A DNA stretch of 64,000 nucleotides, from positions 6,424,716 through 6,488,715 of the forward strand of contig NC_052105.1 of NCBI RefSeq assembly GCF_012273895.1, read 5' to 3'. Position numbers and translations under genes: made by a program. The stretch comes from Zerene cesonia (lineage: Eukaryota; Arthropoda; Insecta; Lepidoptera; Pieridae). Each line of letters begins with the position of its first letter. Positions within the stretch are counted from its first letter, which is position 1. Below are positions 26,401-41,400 of this stretch, in pieces. The notes below the pieces were generated by a model. The model did not search any database. It saw nothing but the letters and a program-made list of their open reading frames with translations, and was not told the origin of the DNA.

Positions 26401-29400
26401 CTTCAAAATAATCGAATAATCGAATCTCGGCTGGAGCCATGGCGAACAGATAGTTATTTATATTTACTAATTGTTCGCCCCGGCTTCACGTACTCATAGA
26501 CTTCCCATAGTAGAAATTACCTCTACCAGTCGGAGACTACGCACAAACATTTCAAACATTACATGTCCAATGGTGAAAGAAATCTCGATCGACTCAGTAG
26601 TTCTTTAGGTTAGCACGTGTAAACAAATAAACAGGCTATTCAGCTTTATTAGTATAGATACCTTAGTAGATATATTTTTAACTTCCTGACGTGCCTTTAA
26701 AGAAGTTTTTGCATAAATTACATTTACGCCAGTATTGACACTCGTTTGCTTCCTTCTTTGTTTTTTTATAAATTTATTATTGTTTATCTCGTAAATAATG
26801 AATAAATAAACACGTATTTATTAATAATCATTAAGTAAATAGAACATTTAAAAACATTTAAGGACTAATTCGGTTGTTTTGATTTAATTCTTATGTCGTC
26901 CTGTGTTCTTCCTACACATTGTAGGGCAAATGTCTGGCTAAATAAATGGCCAATATTGTAAGCCTTAATAGTAGGCTGGCATAAAATCGCGACAGAATTT
27001 CAGCATGCGCCCGTGGCCTCTTCACTTATACGGTACGACAGAAGAGGGAGGTTTTAGTCAAGACTCCGACATAACCCACAGCCTCTTCCCCGGGTATCAT
27101 GCTATCTATGCAAGTTTTTCCCACTATAAAAATAGGAGCAAGTGAAACTGATACTGAAAATTATTTTACAAATAGATTATACTTATTTTTAAAGCCAGTA
27201 CAACCAGTTGATATTAAATAATCACGTTAAAAGTTAATAAACAATGCGTAAAACGCTTAAATGAGGCAATTAAATCGGTAATTTATTTAAATTAGATATG
27301 ATAATCGTATGATAACAGAATCTCTAACATAGATAGGAAGCGTCCAAATGAGAAGTAACTATTTCATAATAATCGACTGCAATCTAGTAAATTATGTAAA
27401 AATAATAAATAAATAATTAATTGCTATCCGATTTTTTGGAAGATTTGAAAGAAAAGTTTAAGGCGTCCCTTAGTCAGGAACCGAAAAGATAAAAGAAATG
27501 GAAAGTAGAAGGAAGGCATTGTCACAGCACAGTGGATGACGTGAGTTCGAATCCCGCTCGTGATAAATTGTTTTCTATTCTTTAAAATTTCCACAACAAG
27601 GAAATGTATTTCATGACAAAGAATAATATATGAATTATATACTTAAATTATGCAAACGAAAATAGCCTTTATATTGTATAAAACAAGTTCGAAATAGCGC
27701 TGCTATTCAGGCTACACTGAGGTTCTTCTTTCCCAAATGTAAAAAATTATTCTGCAAACAAAATCTCTAATAAAAAATACCTACCAACGAAAACAAAAAA
27801 TAGAGAAATCTCCTCGTGAGTATAATAAATCGTATATTTATTTTAGTATATTCAGTAGGTAAATATCTTGATATTTTATATGTTCTAATTTTTACCTACC
27901 TATCTTTTCAATAAAACCTTTTTGCTTATTTCCTAGCTACCTATTTCATTCTATTAAGGTACCTTATGCCCTGTTGGCCTGGAAGATATCACTATTAAGT
28001 GATAACGCCGAAGAATTTATTGTTTTGTGCTTTTTGTAAATATTACTAATAAGACTCCTTTATGTTTAGTTTTATTAGCGAGTTTATAAAAAAACCGATG
28101 ACAAAATCTGCCACTTTATCAAGTAACTTCACCTCCAGTTTTGTATATAAAACTATGATGTGTATCCATTTAAAAATAAAAACATTAAGGTTTTTGGTAT
28201 TAACGAGAGAGTAACCTTCTTACTTTTGTAGTATTTTGTTAGTTTAGTTGTATGTGTGAATAATGTATATAACTATTGTTATTTTTATTGCATCCACGTC
28301 ATCAGAATGTACAATAACTTACGTAAAATCAATATCGATTTATCCTTTTAAAAGAAATACTGTAATTTTTAATGTTATAAATAAAATAAAACAGTCATTT
28401 ATGATTAAATATTTTCCATATATATAGGTAGATAATTCGATGATAAATATATTATTCACAAACATTTTCCTCTCATTTAATATCCCTATTTATTCACCTT
28501 AGATTAATCAAAAGTTAGCCCTAAATTAAATTTTGATTATATACCTATCTAGCCCCCCGGCTTCGCACGAGTCCAATAATACATATGATTATACAATGAA
28601 TTACTCTATTAAAAAAACCTATCAAAATCTGTTGCGTCATTTTAAACGACATACAGACGGCGGAAAGCTGTTTTTATACTATGTAGTGATAGATATGAAC
28701 TACGATTTTTTATAACCAGCAAATTAGAAAAATAATGAAATGTGACAGAAAAAAAAGTGATCAATTCTGAATAACGCCTACTCATTTATTAAAAGGAATA
28801 CTTAATTCATGTTTCCTAAATAATAATTATTTGCAATAAGGGTCACCGCCGCTCGACGTATCATGGATGTATCGTTCTTAATTTGAAAATGGGAATGACA
28901 ACAATTTCCTATGAAACTCAAAACAAGTAAATAACGTCAATACAATAGGTTCCCACGCAGTTATTGAGTACAAAACCAAAAAAATAACAGAGAACCTCTT
29001 TAATTTTTGGTTATAATATATATATATGTCCGTTAAGCGGTTCAGAGACTTCACACAAAGGATATCCAAGCGCTTTTTATATTTATGTTTGTGTTGTTTT
29101 AGAACAAAAACGACTGAACCGATTTCAATAATACGTTCACCATTAGAAAGCTGCGCGTTCACTGAGTGACGTAGGGAAAATATTATGTTCTATGGGCGAA
29201 GCCTAGGCGGAAGAAAAATTAATTTTATTTCTTTCGCAAATCTAACTAAACTAAATAATAAACAAATTCTTGTACTGTAGATTAGCATATTGCATTTATT
29301 TGAAACTAGCTGTAACCCGCGTGCGTCATCACTCACGTGGTACCTCAAATTTCATACAGATAGCAGCAGCTGTTTTCGTATTAAAGAGTAACACATATCC

Positions 29401-32400
29401 TTACATCTATCCATCCATACTTACAAACTTTCGCCGTTACAATAGTTAGATATTTTGCATCTTAAAACATCCCTAAATATACTGTATTCTTAAATTTCCA
29501 GATGTACAGTGCCAGACTGCTCAGACCCGTCCATAGTGAATTACTCCATACCTCACGGGAAAGATGGTGAACCGTCCAAGTGCCGCAGATACGCTCCCTT
29601 CACGAATGTCACAGGCACCAACGACACCTGTTCACCGCACTACTATGATACTTCTACTGAAATCGAGTGCGATTCTTACGTCTACTTCGAAGAACATTCC
29701 ATCGTTAAAGAGGTGAGTTTCTCTTATTTATTTTGATAGTACTAAGAATGAGATAATTTAATTTAATTAAAATGATTTAATTTTTAGTTTTATTGCATTG
29801 AAATGCTTTATAAAGGAGAAATTTTGAAAGAATAGAAAAAATTTGATCACGAGGTTGGATTCGAATCATCTGAATAGATGGCGTGGGGTGCCCCTTAGGC
29901 ACATAAAACCGAAAGAGTAGAAGAAATTCGATTATTGTGACGGGATCACGAGTGGCCGAGAGGCTAGGCGTTGCTACGGTTTGACAAAAAAAGCGGGTTC
30001 GAATCCCGCCTCGTGATCATTTTTTTCTTCAGTGTACCTTGTATTTTATGCTTCAACCGATGTCCCAAAAACGAAGGAGATTTTCAACTCTTGAAATTTG
30101 ATAATTTGAAATATGAGCGGCGCTCCTACCTCGCCTGCAACGCCTTTATAACCTGTTCGGACTAATTTTCACTAACTTTAATACATACCACTATTTGCTT
30201 GTATTTGTATAAGGTCCCATACCTTATAGCACATATTGCATGATCGCGACGCACATAAACTATAGATTTTTATTAATGTTTAAATCCAATCAATTAATCA
30301 TTTATAATCAGCGCGCACGTGAATTGGAAAACTCAATCACATATTTACACAAACCTAGCCTCTTGTTAATAAAACATACCCACGTGTTTAAACCAAGGCA
30401 TAGTTTACGTACTAGATGTATTATCTATATATCATATTATCTGTGGCTTTGGTACGATGTAATTGTACATTCCGCCAACTGTCAAGTTCAGTCTTCGTAA
30501 TTGATTTGCGTTTCTTATCGAGTTCAACCGTATCGTACTGCTTGTACGATACGGTTGAACTCGATATAGATTATAGCGGTACGTTTAGCGAAACTCTATA
30601 AATGGTAAGGTAATATCATAGCTGTTTCCTAAGCTTATTGAGTAATGTAAGGATTTAGAAATTAAAGTGTTTAAAGGGATTTTAAAAGCGATTTCTTCAT
30701 CTCAGCCTCCCTGTGACCACGCTCGCTGTAAAGTGTTCGAAACGTCGGGCTAATAATGTAATGAATAATATAATGAACATTTAGAATCCGTTTAATAGTC
30801 TTCAGTTTCTAAATGTTTTTTGAATGTGGTAGTCGAGCACGCTTCGGCACGAATTGGGCCAGCTCGCACCGGGGAAGTACCACACACCCACAGAAGACCG
30901 GCGTGAAATAGCATTCTGCTGTGTTTCGTTCGGTGAGTGGGGGAGCCGGAGGCCCATATCCTTTTCCTTACCCTTCCCAGTCCTTTCCTTTATTCCTATC
31001 TCCAATCCTTTTTTAATCCCTTTCCAAAAAGTCGGCAATCCATTTGTAGAGGCGTAAGGTCTGCAATGGACTTTATGCCTCTCCAAATGTTCATGGGCGG
31101 TGGTAGCGCTTACCATCAGGCGTCTCACCAGCTCCATTGCCGACTGTAACATAAAAAAAAATGTATAATACTCGCGTAAAATCAGACACAAGAAAATACT
31201 ATTGTAAGGATTTGTTAGTAACATTTTAAGACTAACGTTTTATAAGACTAAAAATTGTGAGCTTCATTTAAATATTGGATAAAAAGATATTTCAAACGAT
31301 TAATGTTTAAAAGACAGTTGTAAGAAATAAGCAACTTTAATAAGTCAATAAGTCAATAATAAATTTATTAAATGAAATAAATTGGATATTAACCGGTAAA
31401 ACTTTCAATCGACGTTACTAAAAACATCAGATTCACAATTTTTAGCCTTTTTTTTTTTAGTCACTAGCTGCGCCCCGCGGTTTCACCCGCGTAAGTCCGT
31501 ATCCCGTCGGAATATACGGATAAAAAGTTGCCTATCTGCTATTCCAGTTGTCCAGCTGTCTACGTACCAAATTTCATTGCATTCGGTTCAGTAGTTTTTC
31601 CGTGCAAGAGCAACAAACACACACGCATCCTTACAAACTTTCGCATTTATAATATTAGTAGGATTGCAAATAATCCCGATAGTCCTTTACTAACTTCGTG
31701 CCAAGAAACAGTAGTCTAATTTCCCTTTTTTTTTATAGTGGGGAAATCTTGCATAGATACCCACGGCCCCCGGGGATGGAGCCGTGGGTTATGTCGGATT
31801 CTTACCGACCAAAACCCCACTGTGTTCCGTCTAGCCACTTGAGCGAAGGGGCCACGGGAGCTGATTAAAATACGTCCGCGACTAGTCTAATTTCCCTACG
31901 GTGTCAAGGTGCAGCTAGCGTGTCTCTCGAAGAAATCCATTCCATTACAAATATTAATTTCTACCTTGGAATGTCTAAACCATTTTAAGCAGATGTTTTT
32001 AATCATGCAACGATATTTTTTACATCCATAAATTAATAACGATATTCGATCGTTTAAATTATTCATTAATGTAGGTGATCTTTTTATCATTTTGAGGTTA
32101 ATGCGATTTATTTATTACTAGCTGTTCGCCCCGAATTTTTGAAATCGGTCCAGTGGTTTTGAGTCTATCCATTACAAACAAACAAACGAACAAAAATACA
32201 AATTCTTCCTCTTCATAATATAAGTGTAGTTATTTACGATCCTCGTATAATAAATAGACTGAGAACTTATGTTTATTTATCACTTTAAATCAACCAATTA
32301 ATATTATATTAATCTAGTGCAATTTAGAGTATGGACACTTTTTAATAAATCACGTGACGAATAACTGTAACAAAACTTAGCATTTTCTTGTGTTTGGTTT

Positions 32401-35400
32401 TACGCGAGTATTATACATTTAGAAATTAAAAACTTTTTAACGGATTTTAAACGCGATTTATTCATTATATTATTAACCCGACGTTTCGAACACTACAGCG
32501 AGCGTGGTCACGGGGAGACTGTTCGCCCCAGTCTTTAATTTCTAAATGTAACAAAACTAATTCTTTTCAACACAAAAGATAACCGACGCTTCTGCGGAGA
32601 GAGCTAACACTCCATAGCAAAGATTCTAAAGTTGCATTATATGACGAAAATATCCTATCAATACAATACGAATTACGTCAATCGGTTCATAACCCAGAGT
32701 TACAATAACAAAACCAAAACATACAGTCGAATTTAGAACCTTCCTTTTTGGGAACGTTTAAAAATACATCACGAAACTTTAATAACGATGTATATAATTT
32801 TAAGAACGAATTACTACAGTAATCAATCTTCATCGAATGTATCTTATATAATACTATATATTTGACTTCTAAGAAGATGAGGGAATGCAAAACGGATTTC
32901 GTATTATTCGACTACAAAGGAATTATCAGATGATGGTCCGTAAGATATCTTAGGATCGGTCGTTGACTTAAGGCCAGTTGGTTACGAGGATTCAATATAA
33001 GCCAGATGGTAATACTTTTAGATCCGAATTATCCTCTGCTACTGATATTATAGATGTATGTTTGTTACTTTATCAAGCGAAAAGCACTGAACGGATTTAT
33101 ATGATATTTAGCTGTGATGTTGCTTATGAACCAGAATATCACGTGAGCTATATAAATACTTGATTTTAACTGCTAGTGAAATCGCACAGCACAGCTAGCT
33201 AATTATTAATAATAATTGGCGACTAACCATAGAGGTTTATTATGGAATCTACCAATAGTCTTTCTTCTTTACCTTAAATGCAAAAGTTCCATTTAACTCG
33301 TTGAGACCATTTTCATAGACAATACCAACGAACACCGTGACACGGCAATTTTATAAATAAGACGAAAAAAACAGATAAAAAGCTATTAAAAAACATATTC
33401 GACTTCAAAATCAGTTAAAGGCGAAAAATAAATTTTAACTTAATTACTATAAGCGCTTAGTACGTATCTCTTTGAAGTCGGTGCCAACCAAGTCAAGTAG
33501 GCAGTAGATAGATATGTAGTAAGTTACCTATCTATTATCTACTACCATAAGACATGGCTCCTCCTTTAGTTTTTGGAAATCGCTTAAAAATATATGAAAG
33601 TAAAAGGTCACGAATGCTAAAAAATACTCGCTCAAGGTTTGTTCTATGGATATTAGTAATTTACAAGTATTTACTTGCTCAATACATTATTGATTATTTA
33701 TAATATAAATAGTCATGATGCTATTGCATATTATGGTTGATATAACTTGTATGTAACCATGGTCACGATTTCGTTTAGGAATTAATAGTTGTCCCCAAGT
33801 TTCTGTAATAATTTATGCTTATCTCTCATTGGTTGTAGCTTTTAATCTATACTAATATTATAAAGCTGAAGAGTTTGTTTGTTTGTTTGTTTGTTTGAAA
33901 AATTCTTTCAGTGTGTACCATGGGCGAAGCCGGGGCGGACCGATAGTATATTATATAGCATATTAAAGCCTAACACGATAAATGGACTATCTAAAGTAAT
34001 TTGTTTATACAATCCATTGGTGCCTGGTTTTTTTTTTAAGATAAGCTCTGTAAACATAAGTTCTCTAAAATATTAGTCGGTGTTTTCAAAGATAGATTAT
34101 CAAAAAACTATAATTTGAGAATGGCTTGGCCGATTGCATTCAAAAAGTTGGCAAAAAACTTGAAAACGTTTATAACTTTCGGGGGAATACCAATTTATGA
34201 CCCTTACTAGCTGCGCCTCGCGGTTTCACCCGCGTAAGTCCGTATCCCGTAGGCATATCGGGATAAAAAGTTGCCTATATGTTATTCCAGTTGTCCAGCT
34301 GTCTACGTACCAAATTTCATTGCTATCGGTTCTGTAGTTTTTGCGTGAAAGATTAACAAACACACACATCCTTACAACCTTTCGCATTTATAATATTAGT
34401 TGAATTAGTAGGATGTAAAAATCACCCTTCTAACCTACACCGAATCGAATAAACAATATAGTTCTTACTATAGACAATTAAAGGTTTTTTTTTCCTTTAC
34501 GTCAAAATTTACATTATTCCTAAGTCAAAATAATAGCTATGCCACAGATAACATCTATATATGCTTGGCAATTTATTATTACAGTCTATAACCCGCGAAT
34601 GATGCAAAATATTATCATTTTGTAATTTGCTTTATAAATACAGTGATTTGTCAAAGTTACGCGACATCATATTAAATAATAATCACACATAATTGCGATC
34701 ATACAATAGTGTGAACTGTATTTTAAATTCATGTTTATGTTAGCTTGATTGTTCCATTATTTTTCACTACACATATGCAGAATTATCGAGGATAATAATA
34801 GGTTTTCATCCAGTTAATTCACTTATGTTTTTAATTGTTTTGCGATCTGTAGTCTACGTAGTGAAGCGAAATGAATAATTCTAGAGAGAAATTGCTTTTG
34901 CTCGTTGTTCTTGTATCTTCCTACTGTCCTACTAGTCCTATCCTACTAATATTATAAATGCGAACATTTGTAAGGATGTGTGTGTGTTTGTTGCTCTATC
35001 GAACAAAAACAACTGAATCGATTGCAATGAAATTTGGTACGTAGATAGTTGAACAACTGGAATAAAAATAATGTTGTTTCTTCATTTGTTTCATGATTTA
35101 TGTCGTTGGTCTCGGTCAAGTTTTGTGTGTAACTATTCATTTTTATTCATTTACACTATTTACAATATGTCTACAGTTAATAAGTGGTTTTTAATTGTAG
35201 TTTTAATTTTAATTTTAATTGTAGTTTAAATTTATGTTTTATTTTTTAGACTAATCTTATCTATATATCTAAAATTCTCGTGTCACAGTTTTCGTTGCCA
35301 TACTCCTCCGCAACGGCTTGACCGATTCCTCTGAAATTTGGTAAGCATATTGGGTAGGTCTGAGAATCGGCCAACATCTATTTTTTATCCCGATATTCCT

Positions 35401-38400
35401 ACGGGATACGGACTTACGCGGGTGAAACCGCGGGGCGCAGCTAGTTATGTATAATTTTTAAGTGTCCGGTAACAAGCCGTGGCAACTTTTAAGTTGTCCT
35501 AAATTATAAATAGATAAATAGAAATATAATAATATTTAGGCAACTTTTTATCCCAATATTCTTACGGGATACGAACTTACGCGGGTGAAGCCGCGGGGCG
35601 CGGCTAGTACTTGATAAGTTCTTAACTTAAAGACTAAATTAAAAAAAATCATTCTTTTATAATATCAGTTCATAACTTACATATTTATACTTGCTGGAAC
35701 CCGCTGCGTCACTTGCGTGGTACTCGGGTAAAAAGAAGTCTATATACTAATCCATACCAGTGTCTACCTGACTATATGTCAAATTTCATACAAATTTGAT
35801 AAGCCGTTTCGGCCTGTAAGAATAACCAACATCAGTAAATTCTAACAAAAACCGTGTTTAAATATTGGCAAAATTTTATTTACTTACAAAACATATCAAA
35901 TATGAAATATCTCAAAGGGATAGACAGAGACAAATCCCTATATCAAAGATCTATATTACATAGTTAATTTATTTAAAATATTGAATTTTATGATTAAAAC
36001 AACATTGGTATAAGATAGAACATCTAAAATCAATACATTGCAACCTTCAACTTTTTACATAGCACCAGTATTGAACTAAAACAATACCTTAATACCACTA
36101 AACACCCATTATAAACTATGATTAAAAAACCACACGGTAATGTTCAATTGTTCTACTGGCGGTTAGTGATATATTTCTACATATCTATAAATATTTAATA
36201 CAATAATAACAATATACTTTATGATTACGGAACTTGGAAGTCAATGTCGTATACCTGTATTGTACAGGATGTTATTCAACGATCGTTAAATAAATGCGTG
36301 TAAACAAGGAGTCGATAGCATTAATTAGTGAGTGGTGGTTCAGTGGTGAGAACCTCGGACTGCAAAATCGACAAGTCGGGGTTCGAGGCCGGGCGAGCGG
36401 GCAGGAAATAAATTGATTTTTTCAATTTATCCGCGAATGTCGATAACATCACCACTGCTTAAAACGGTGAAGGAAAACATCGTGAGGAAACCGGCATGTC
36501 CGAGAATCATAATTTCGACGACATGTGACATCTGCCAACCCGCACTTGGCCAGCGTGGTGGATTATGGCCTGAACCCTCATAGGAGGACTGTGTCCCAGC
36601 TGTGGGAACATATATGGGCTGATGATGATGAATTAGTGAGTTAGGCATGCCCTTTTATAAGGTTCATTATAAAATGTTGCTTGTGAAAATCTTTATTAAA
36701 TTAGGGTATGAAGATATTAAGGTTGTTATCAATTTTCAAATAGGAATTTCCATCACAATTACATTAATATTATAAATGGGAAAGTTTGTTTGTTTAGATG
36801 TTTATGCGACAATCACGCTGAAACTATTTTGATGAAATTTGGTATACAGCCAGGGTATGAGCCGACTTGAGTAATAGGATACTTTTTATTCCGATTAAAT
36901 GCTGCCTTGGGATAAAACAGGAATCTTGATATCCGGGCGGAGCCGGGACGAGCGTCTCATTTTTTATAATGTAGTGGCAGTTAATCCTACTATTACGGAA
37001 AAACTACTGGACAGATTTTGATGAAACAAAAAGAGCGCAGACTAGTGTGTCCTAATACGCGAGAACTTTCTAAGCAACTTCCAAATATTCTTCTGATGCT
37101 AATCGAATTAAAGAGGAATTCTTTCTCTCTCTCTCTCTCTTGAGAATTTTCGTTGAATAAATGTGAGTCATTTAATTCATTTAAAGTTGATAAAAATGAA
37201 TGAATAGTACAAAACGAATATTAAATGCACGCGCTTACTTCAGTATTCACTTATCAGCGGCGTAAAATTAAAATTTATCGGTTGTTAGTTACGAAAACAA
37301 ATCTACTGATTCTCTTATCAAACTACTTAAATACTTAATTAACTATATATTTTCTTACATTCCATCGAGTTCAAAATTTTCTTTATATATATGTATGTTA
37401 TATGTATATATACCTAGTCTTGCCATAAATATTGTAATAAAGAAAAAAGAAAATTGTTAACTGCAAATAACATTTNNNNNNNNNNNNNNNNNNNNNNNNN
37501 NNNNNNNNNNNNNNNNNNNNNNNNNNNNNNNNNNNNNNNNNNNNNNNNNNNNNNNNNNNNNNNNNNNNNNNNNNNNNNNNNNNNNNNNNNNNNNNNNNNN
37601 NNNNNNNNNNNNNNNNNNNNNNNNNNNNNNNNNNNNNNNNNNNNNNNNNNNNNNNNNNNNNNNNNNNNNNNNNNNNNNNNNNNNNNNNNNNNNNNNNNNN
37701 NNNNNNNNNNNNNNNNNNNNNNNNNNNNNNNNNNNNNNNNNNNNNNNNNNNNNNNNNNNNNNNNNNNNNNNNNNNNNNNNNNNNNNNNNNNNNNNNNNNN
37801 NNNNNNNNNNNNNNNNNNNNNNNNNNNNNNNNNNNNNNNNNNNNNNNNNNNNNNNNNNNNNNNNNNNNNNNNNNNNNNNNNNNNNNNNNNNNNNNNNNNN
37901 NNNNNNNNNNNNNNNNNNNNNNNNNNNNNNNNNNNNNNNNNNNNNNNNNNNNNNNNNNNNNNNNNNNNNNNNNNNNNNNNNNNNNNNNNNNNNNNNNNNN
38001 NNNNNNNNNNNNNNNNNNNNNNNNNNNNNNNNNNNNNNNNNNNNNNNNNNNNNNNNNNNNNNNNNNNNNNNNNNNNNNNNNNNNNNNNNNNNNNNNNNNN
38101 NNNNNNNNNNNNNNNNNNNNNNNNNNNNNNNNNNNNNNNNNNNNNNNNNNNNNNNNNNNNNNNNNNNNNNNNNNNNNNNNNNNNNNNNNNNNNNNNNNNN
38201 NNNNNNNNNNNNNNNNNNNNNNNNNNNNNNNNNNNNNNNNNNNNNNNNNNNNNNNNNNNNNNNNNNNNNNNNNNNNNNNNNNNNNNNNNNNNNNNNNNNN
38301 NNNNNNNNNNNNNNNNNNNNNNNNNNNNNNNNNNNNNNNNNNNNNNNNNNNNNNNNNNNNNNNNNNNNNNNNNNNNNNNNNNNNNNNNNNNNNNNNNNNN

Positions 38401-41400
38401 NNNNNNNNNNNNNNNNNNNNNNNNNNNNNNNNNNNNNNNNNNNNNNNNNNNNNNNNNNNNNNNNNNNNNNNNNNNTTCGAAATTCAAATGTAATATTTTT
38501 TTATAATTAAGTGTAACAGTATTTATGGCCAGACTAAGTATATATGTATATATGTATATGTATATATGTATGTTTATTTTTCCCATATTATATAATAATA
38601 TAATCTATTCGAAATAAAATTAGATAGATAATGAAAATATATTATACTTTAAGGCAATAAATGCTTAATGGTTGTCTGAAGGAGATCTCTTATAATAAAA
38701 AGTATTTCAACCGACTGCTTTTTCAACCGACTTAAAAAATGAGTAGGTTGTCAAGCCGACTGTATTTTTTTGTGTTTGTTACCTCGTAACTTTTTTCTGG
38801 TTGAACCGATATTAATAATTCTTTTTTTTTTATTTGAAAGCTGATACCTCCCATTTGGTTCTATTTTTAAACTCTTCCCAAATTTCTTCTTCTCAAAGTT
38901 TCTTTTTCTCAAAGTTAGCGGTTTTATTTTTCCACGGTTCAACCTGATCGAAGGCTTACTAGTCACCTGTGTTACTACTAATAAAAACATTTAATTACCC
39001 GCAATATTAATTTTGTTTTTGAACACCAGTGTAACAGAAACTTTCTCTGTTACTTATACTTATACCATATAAGTCATATCATTATTTATAAATTGGTACT
39101 TAACGCAATTGTTTGATTTTCTTGTACTGTATTTCTGTTTTGGTGCCAAATAAAGGTATGACTATGTCTTTTGAAGCGACCGCCTCCTTGGTAATGTGGT
39201 TAACGCTTGAGCGTAGAACCGAGGGGTTCTGGGTTCAATTCCCGGTGGGGACGCACAAAAAAAAAATGTCTCGGTCTGGCCGGACACAGAAGGCTGATCA
39301 CGATAAAGAAAATCGATCAGTGAAACGGATGTACATCATCTGCCCCATACCCCACTAGGGGACACGGGACTTCACTATGTCTTTTGAAAGAAGGTTATGA
39401 AATGTTTTTGTAATATATAAGCGAAGCATACTTAAACTAATTTCGAATGTTTGTGCAGAGATGAATCCACTGAATTCGTATTTGAATGTGGATTTGTAAC
39501 TCTTTGATGCAAACTCTACTAAACTTTTGTTTGAATTATGTATATTATAGAGGGAAATAGCACATTATGAAGTCCACACGTGGTTTGGTGGTTTTTGAAA
39601 TCAGTCCAATAGTTTCTGAGATTAGCACATTTAAACAAACGAATAAAACAAACTTTATTATTATAGTATAAATATGTTATCTTACTGTTGTTGTTACTTA
39701 AATACCCACTATAACACAAACTACCCTCCACATTGCATTATTTTTCAGTTCAACCTCGGCTGTCAGGATTGGAAGCGGTCTCTAGTGGGCACAGTCCACA
39801 ACGCTGGCTTCTTCATATCCATACCACTAACGGGCCTCATCTCAGACAAGTTCGGCCGTCGGCTGGCCGTGGTATTCGCGAGCGTTGCCAATGGTGTGTT
39901 TGGCGTAATCCGCGCTTTCTCATTGAACTATGAGATGTTCATAGTCCTGGAGTTCTTGGAGCCGGCACTTGGTGGTGGAGTGTATACCGCTTGCTTTGTC
40001 CTTGGTGAGTACTTGATGCTGATTGGCTTTTAATTTATTGGCAAGTTCTGGTTTTACAGACTAACCCAGAAACATAGAAGGTTCTCAATTAGAATGTTGT
40101 TTTTTTTAGTTTTGTTGCTTAAAAACTGCGTTTTTTCTTGATTACGCTTCACTAAATTTTTCGTTTCGTAGATTGTTGTTTCATTTTGAAGGTTGTATTT
40201 GAGTCATTTCTCATTGTTATATGAGTATTGGATTATTGAAATCATGATTAATTTATGTTATATACTAATAACTAGCTTAAGCGTAAGTCTGTATTTCGTA
40301 AGAATATCGGGATAAAAAGTTGCCTATGTGTTATTCCAGTTGTCCAGCTATCTAGGTACCAAATTTTATTGCAATCGGTTCAGTAGATTTTGCGTGAAAG
40401 AGTAACAAACATACATACACATAAATCCCATCTATCATTCATCATCATCCATTTGTAGGATAGGATAGATATCGCATCAAAGGGGTCGTTATAATATGAA
40501 TCTATACTTATTAATAATATAAATATATAGTTTGTGTATGTAATAGAGCTAGCCTAGTAGAATACATAGAACATGACGAATTAAAAATCCAAGAAGGCCG
40601 CCAACACAAACTGGGTTCTGGGAACTTTAAATAAGTTTGAAATTTGGATTAATCCCCTGAACAGTTTTTTTTTTAATTATTAATATTGTACGAATGAAAT
40701 AGCAGGCAACTGCTAGTGTTGCCATCTTATTGCAATGTGATAATCATCAGTTACTGCTGTAAAATATTTAAAATTAATATTTATACGTTAAATAATGGAA
40801 TTCATGTATTTTAAACGTATGTGTAAACTGTAATAATTATTCATATAAGTTATATATAAACATTTTCTCAACTGGAATCATTTGATAAAAAAACGATTAA
40901 ATTAAGCGGTGTCCAACAGTTTTAGAGAGAACGCGCTTCGCTGGTCCTTATAAAAAATAGTACACGTTTAACAGAACATTTTCGATCTAATATTTTTGTA
41001 CGGTACGCTTTCATTTATTAGCCGAATTTGTAAGAGAAATGTTTTAGAGAGAAACTCAACGTATGTGTTTCTTTTTAAAACGCTTTTCCATAGATTATAC
41101 ACTTATATACTGGCGCTTTCTTATATTAACTTCACCTGTATGTTGGTAGATGAAAACACAATAATTTCATGAGTTTGCTTTGTCACTCTATTAAGGATCG
41201 CAAGGATCAAATAATTGATTTCCATACGGTTACTCTGTATAAGTGTTCGAAACGTGAGGTAAATATATAATGAATAAGTCGCGTTTAAAATCTGTTAAAA
41301 ACGTATTTAATTTCCAAATGTATGACACTCGCGTAAAATCAAACCCAAGAAAATACAGCTCTGTATTTATTAGAGCAAATGAGATAGTTTATTTGATCAT

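Noticed and set aside
30802..31224. 140-residue minus-strand frame and two overlapping plus-strand frames
   Set aside because: They fall within the S3 element. Similar frames occur in other S3 copies and reflect its composition.
37414..38586. Long open frames across the N gap (both strands), with similar ones at 47330-48427 and 59206-60330
   Set aside because: They consist almost wholly of unknown residues from N runs. The few real residues come from mariner ends and are not coding.
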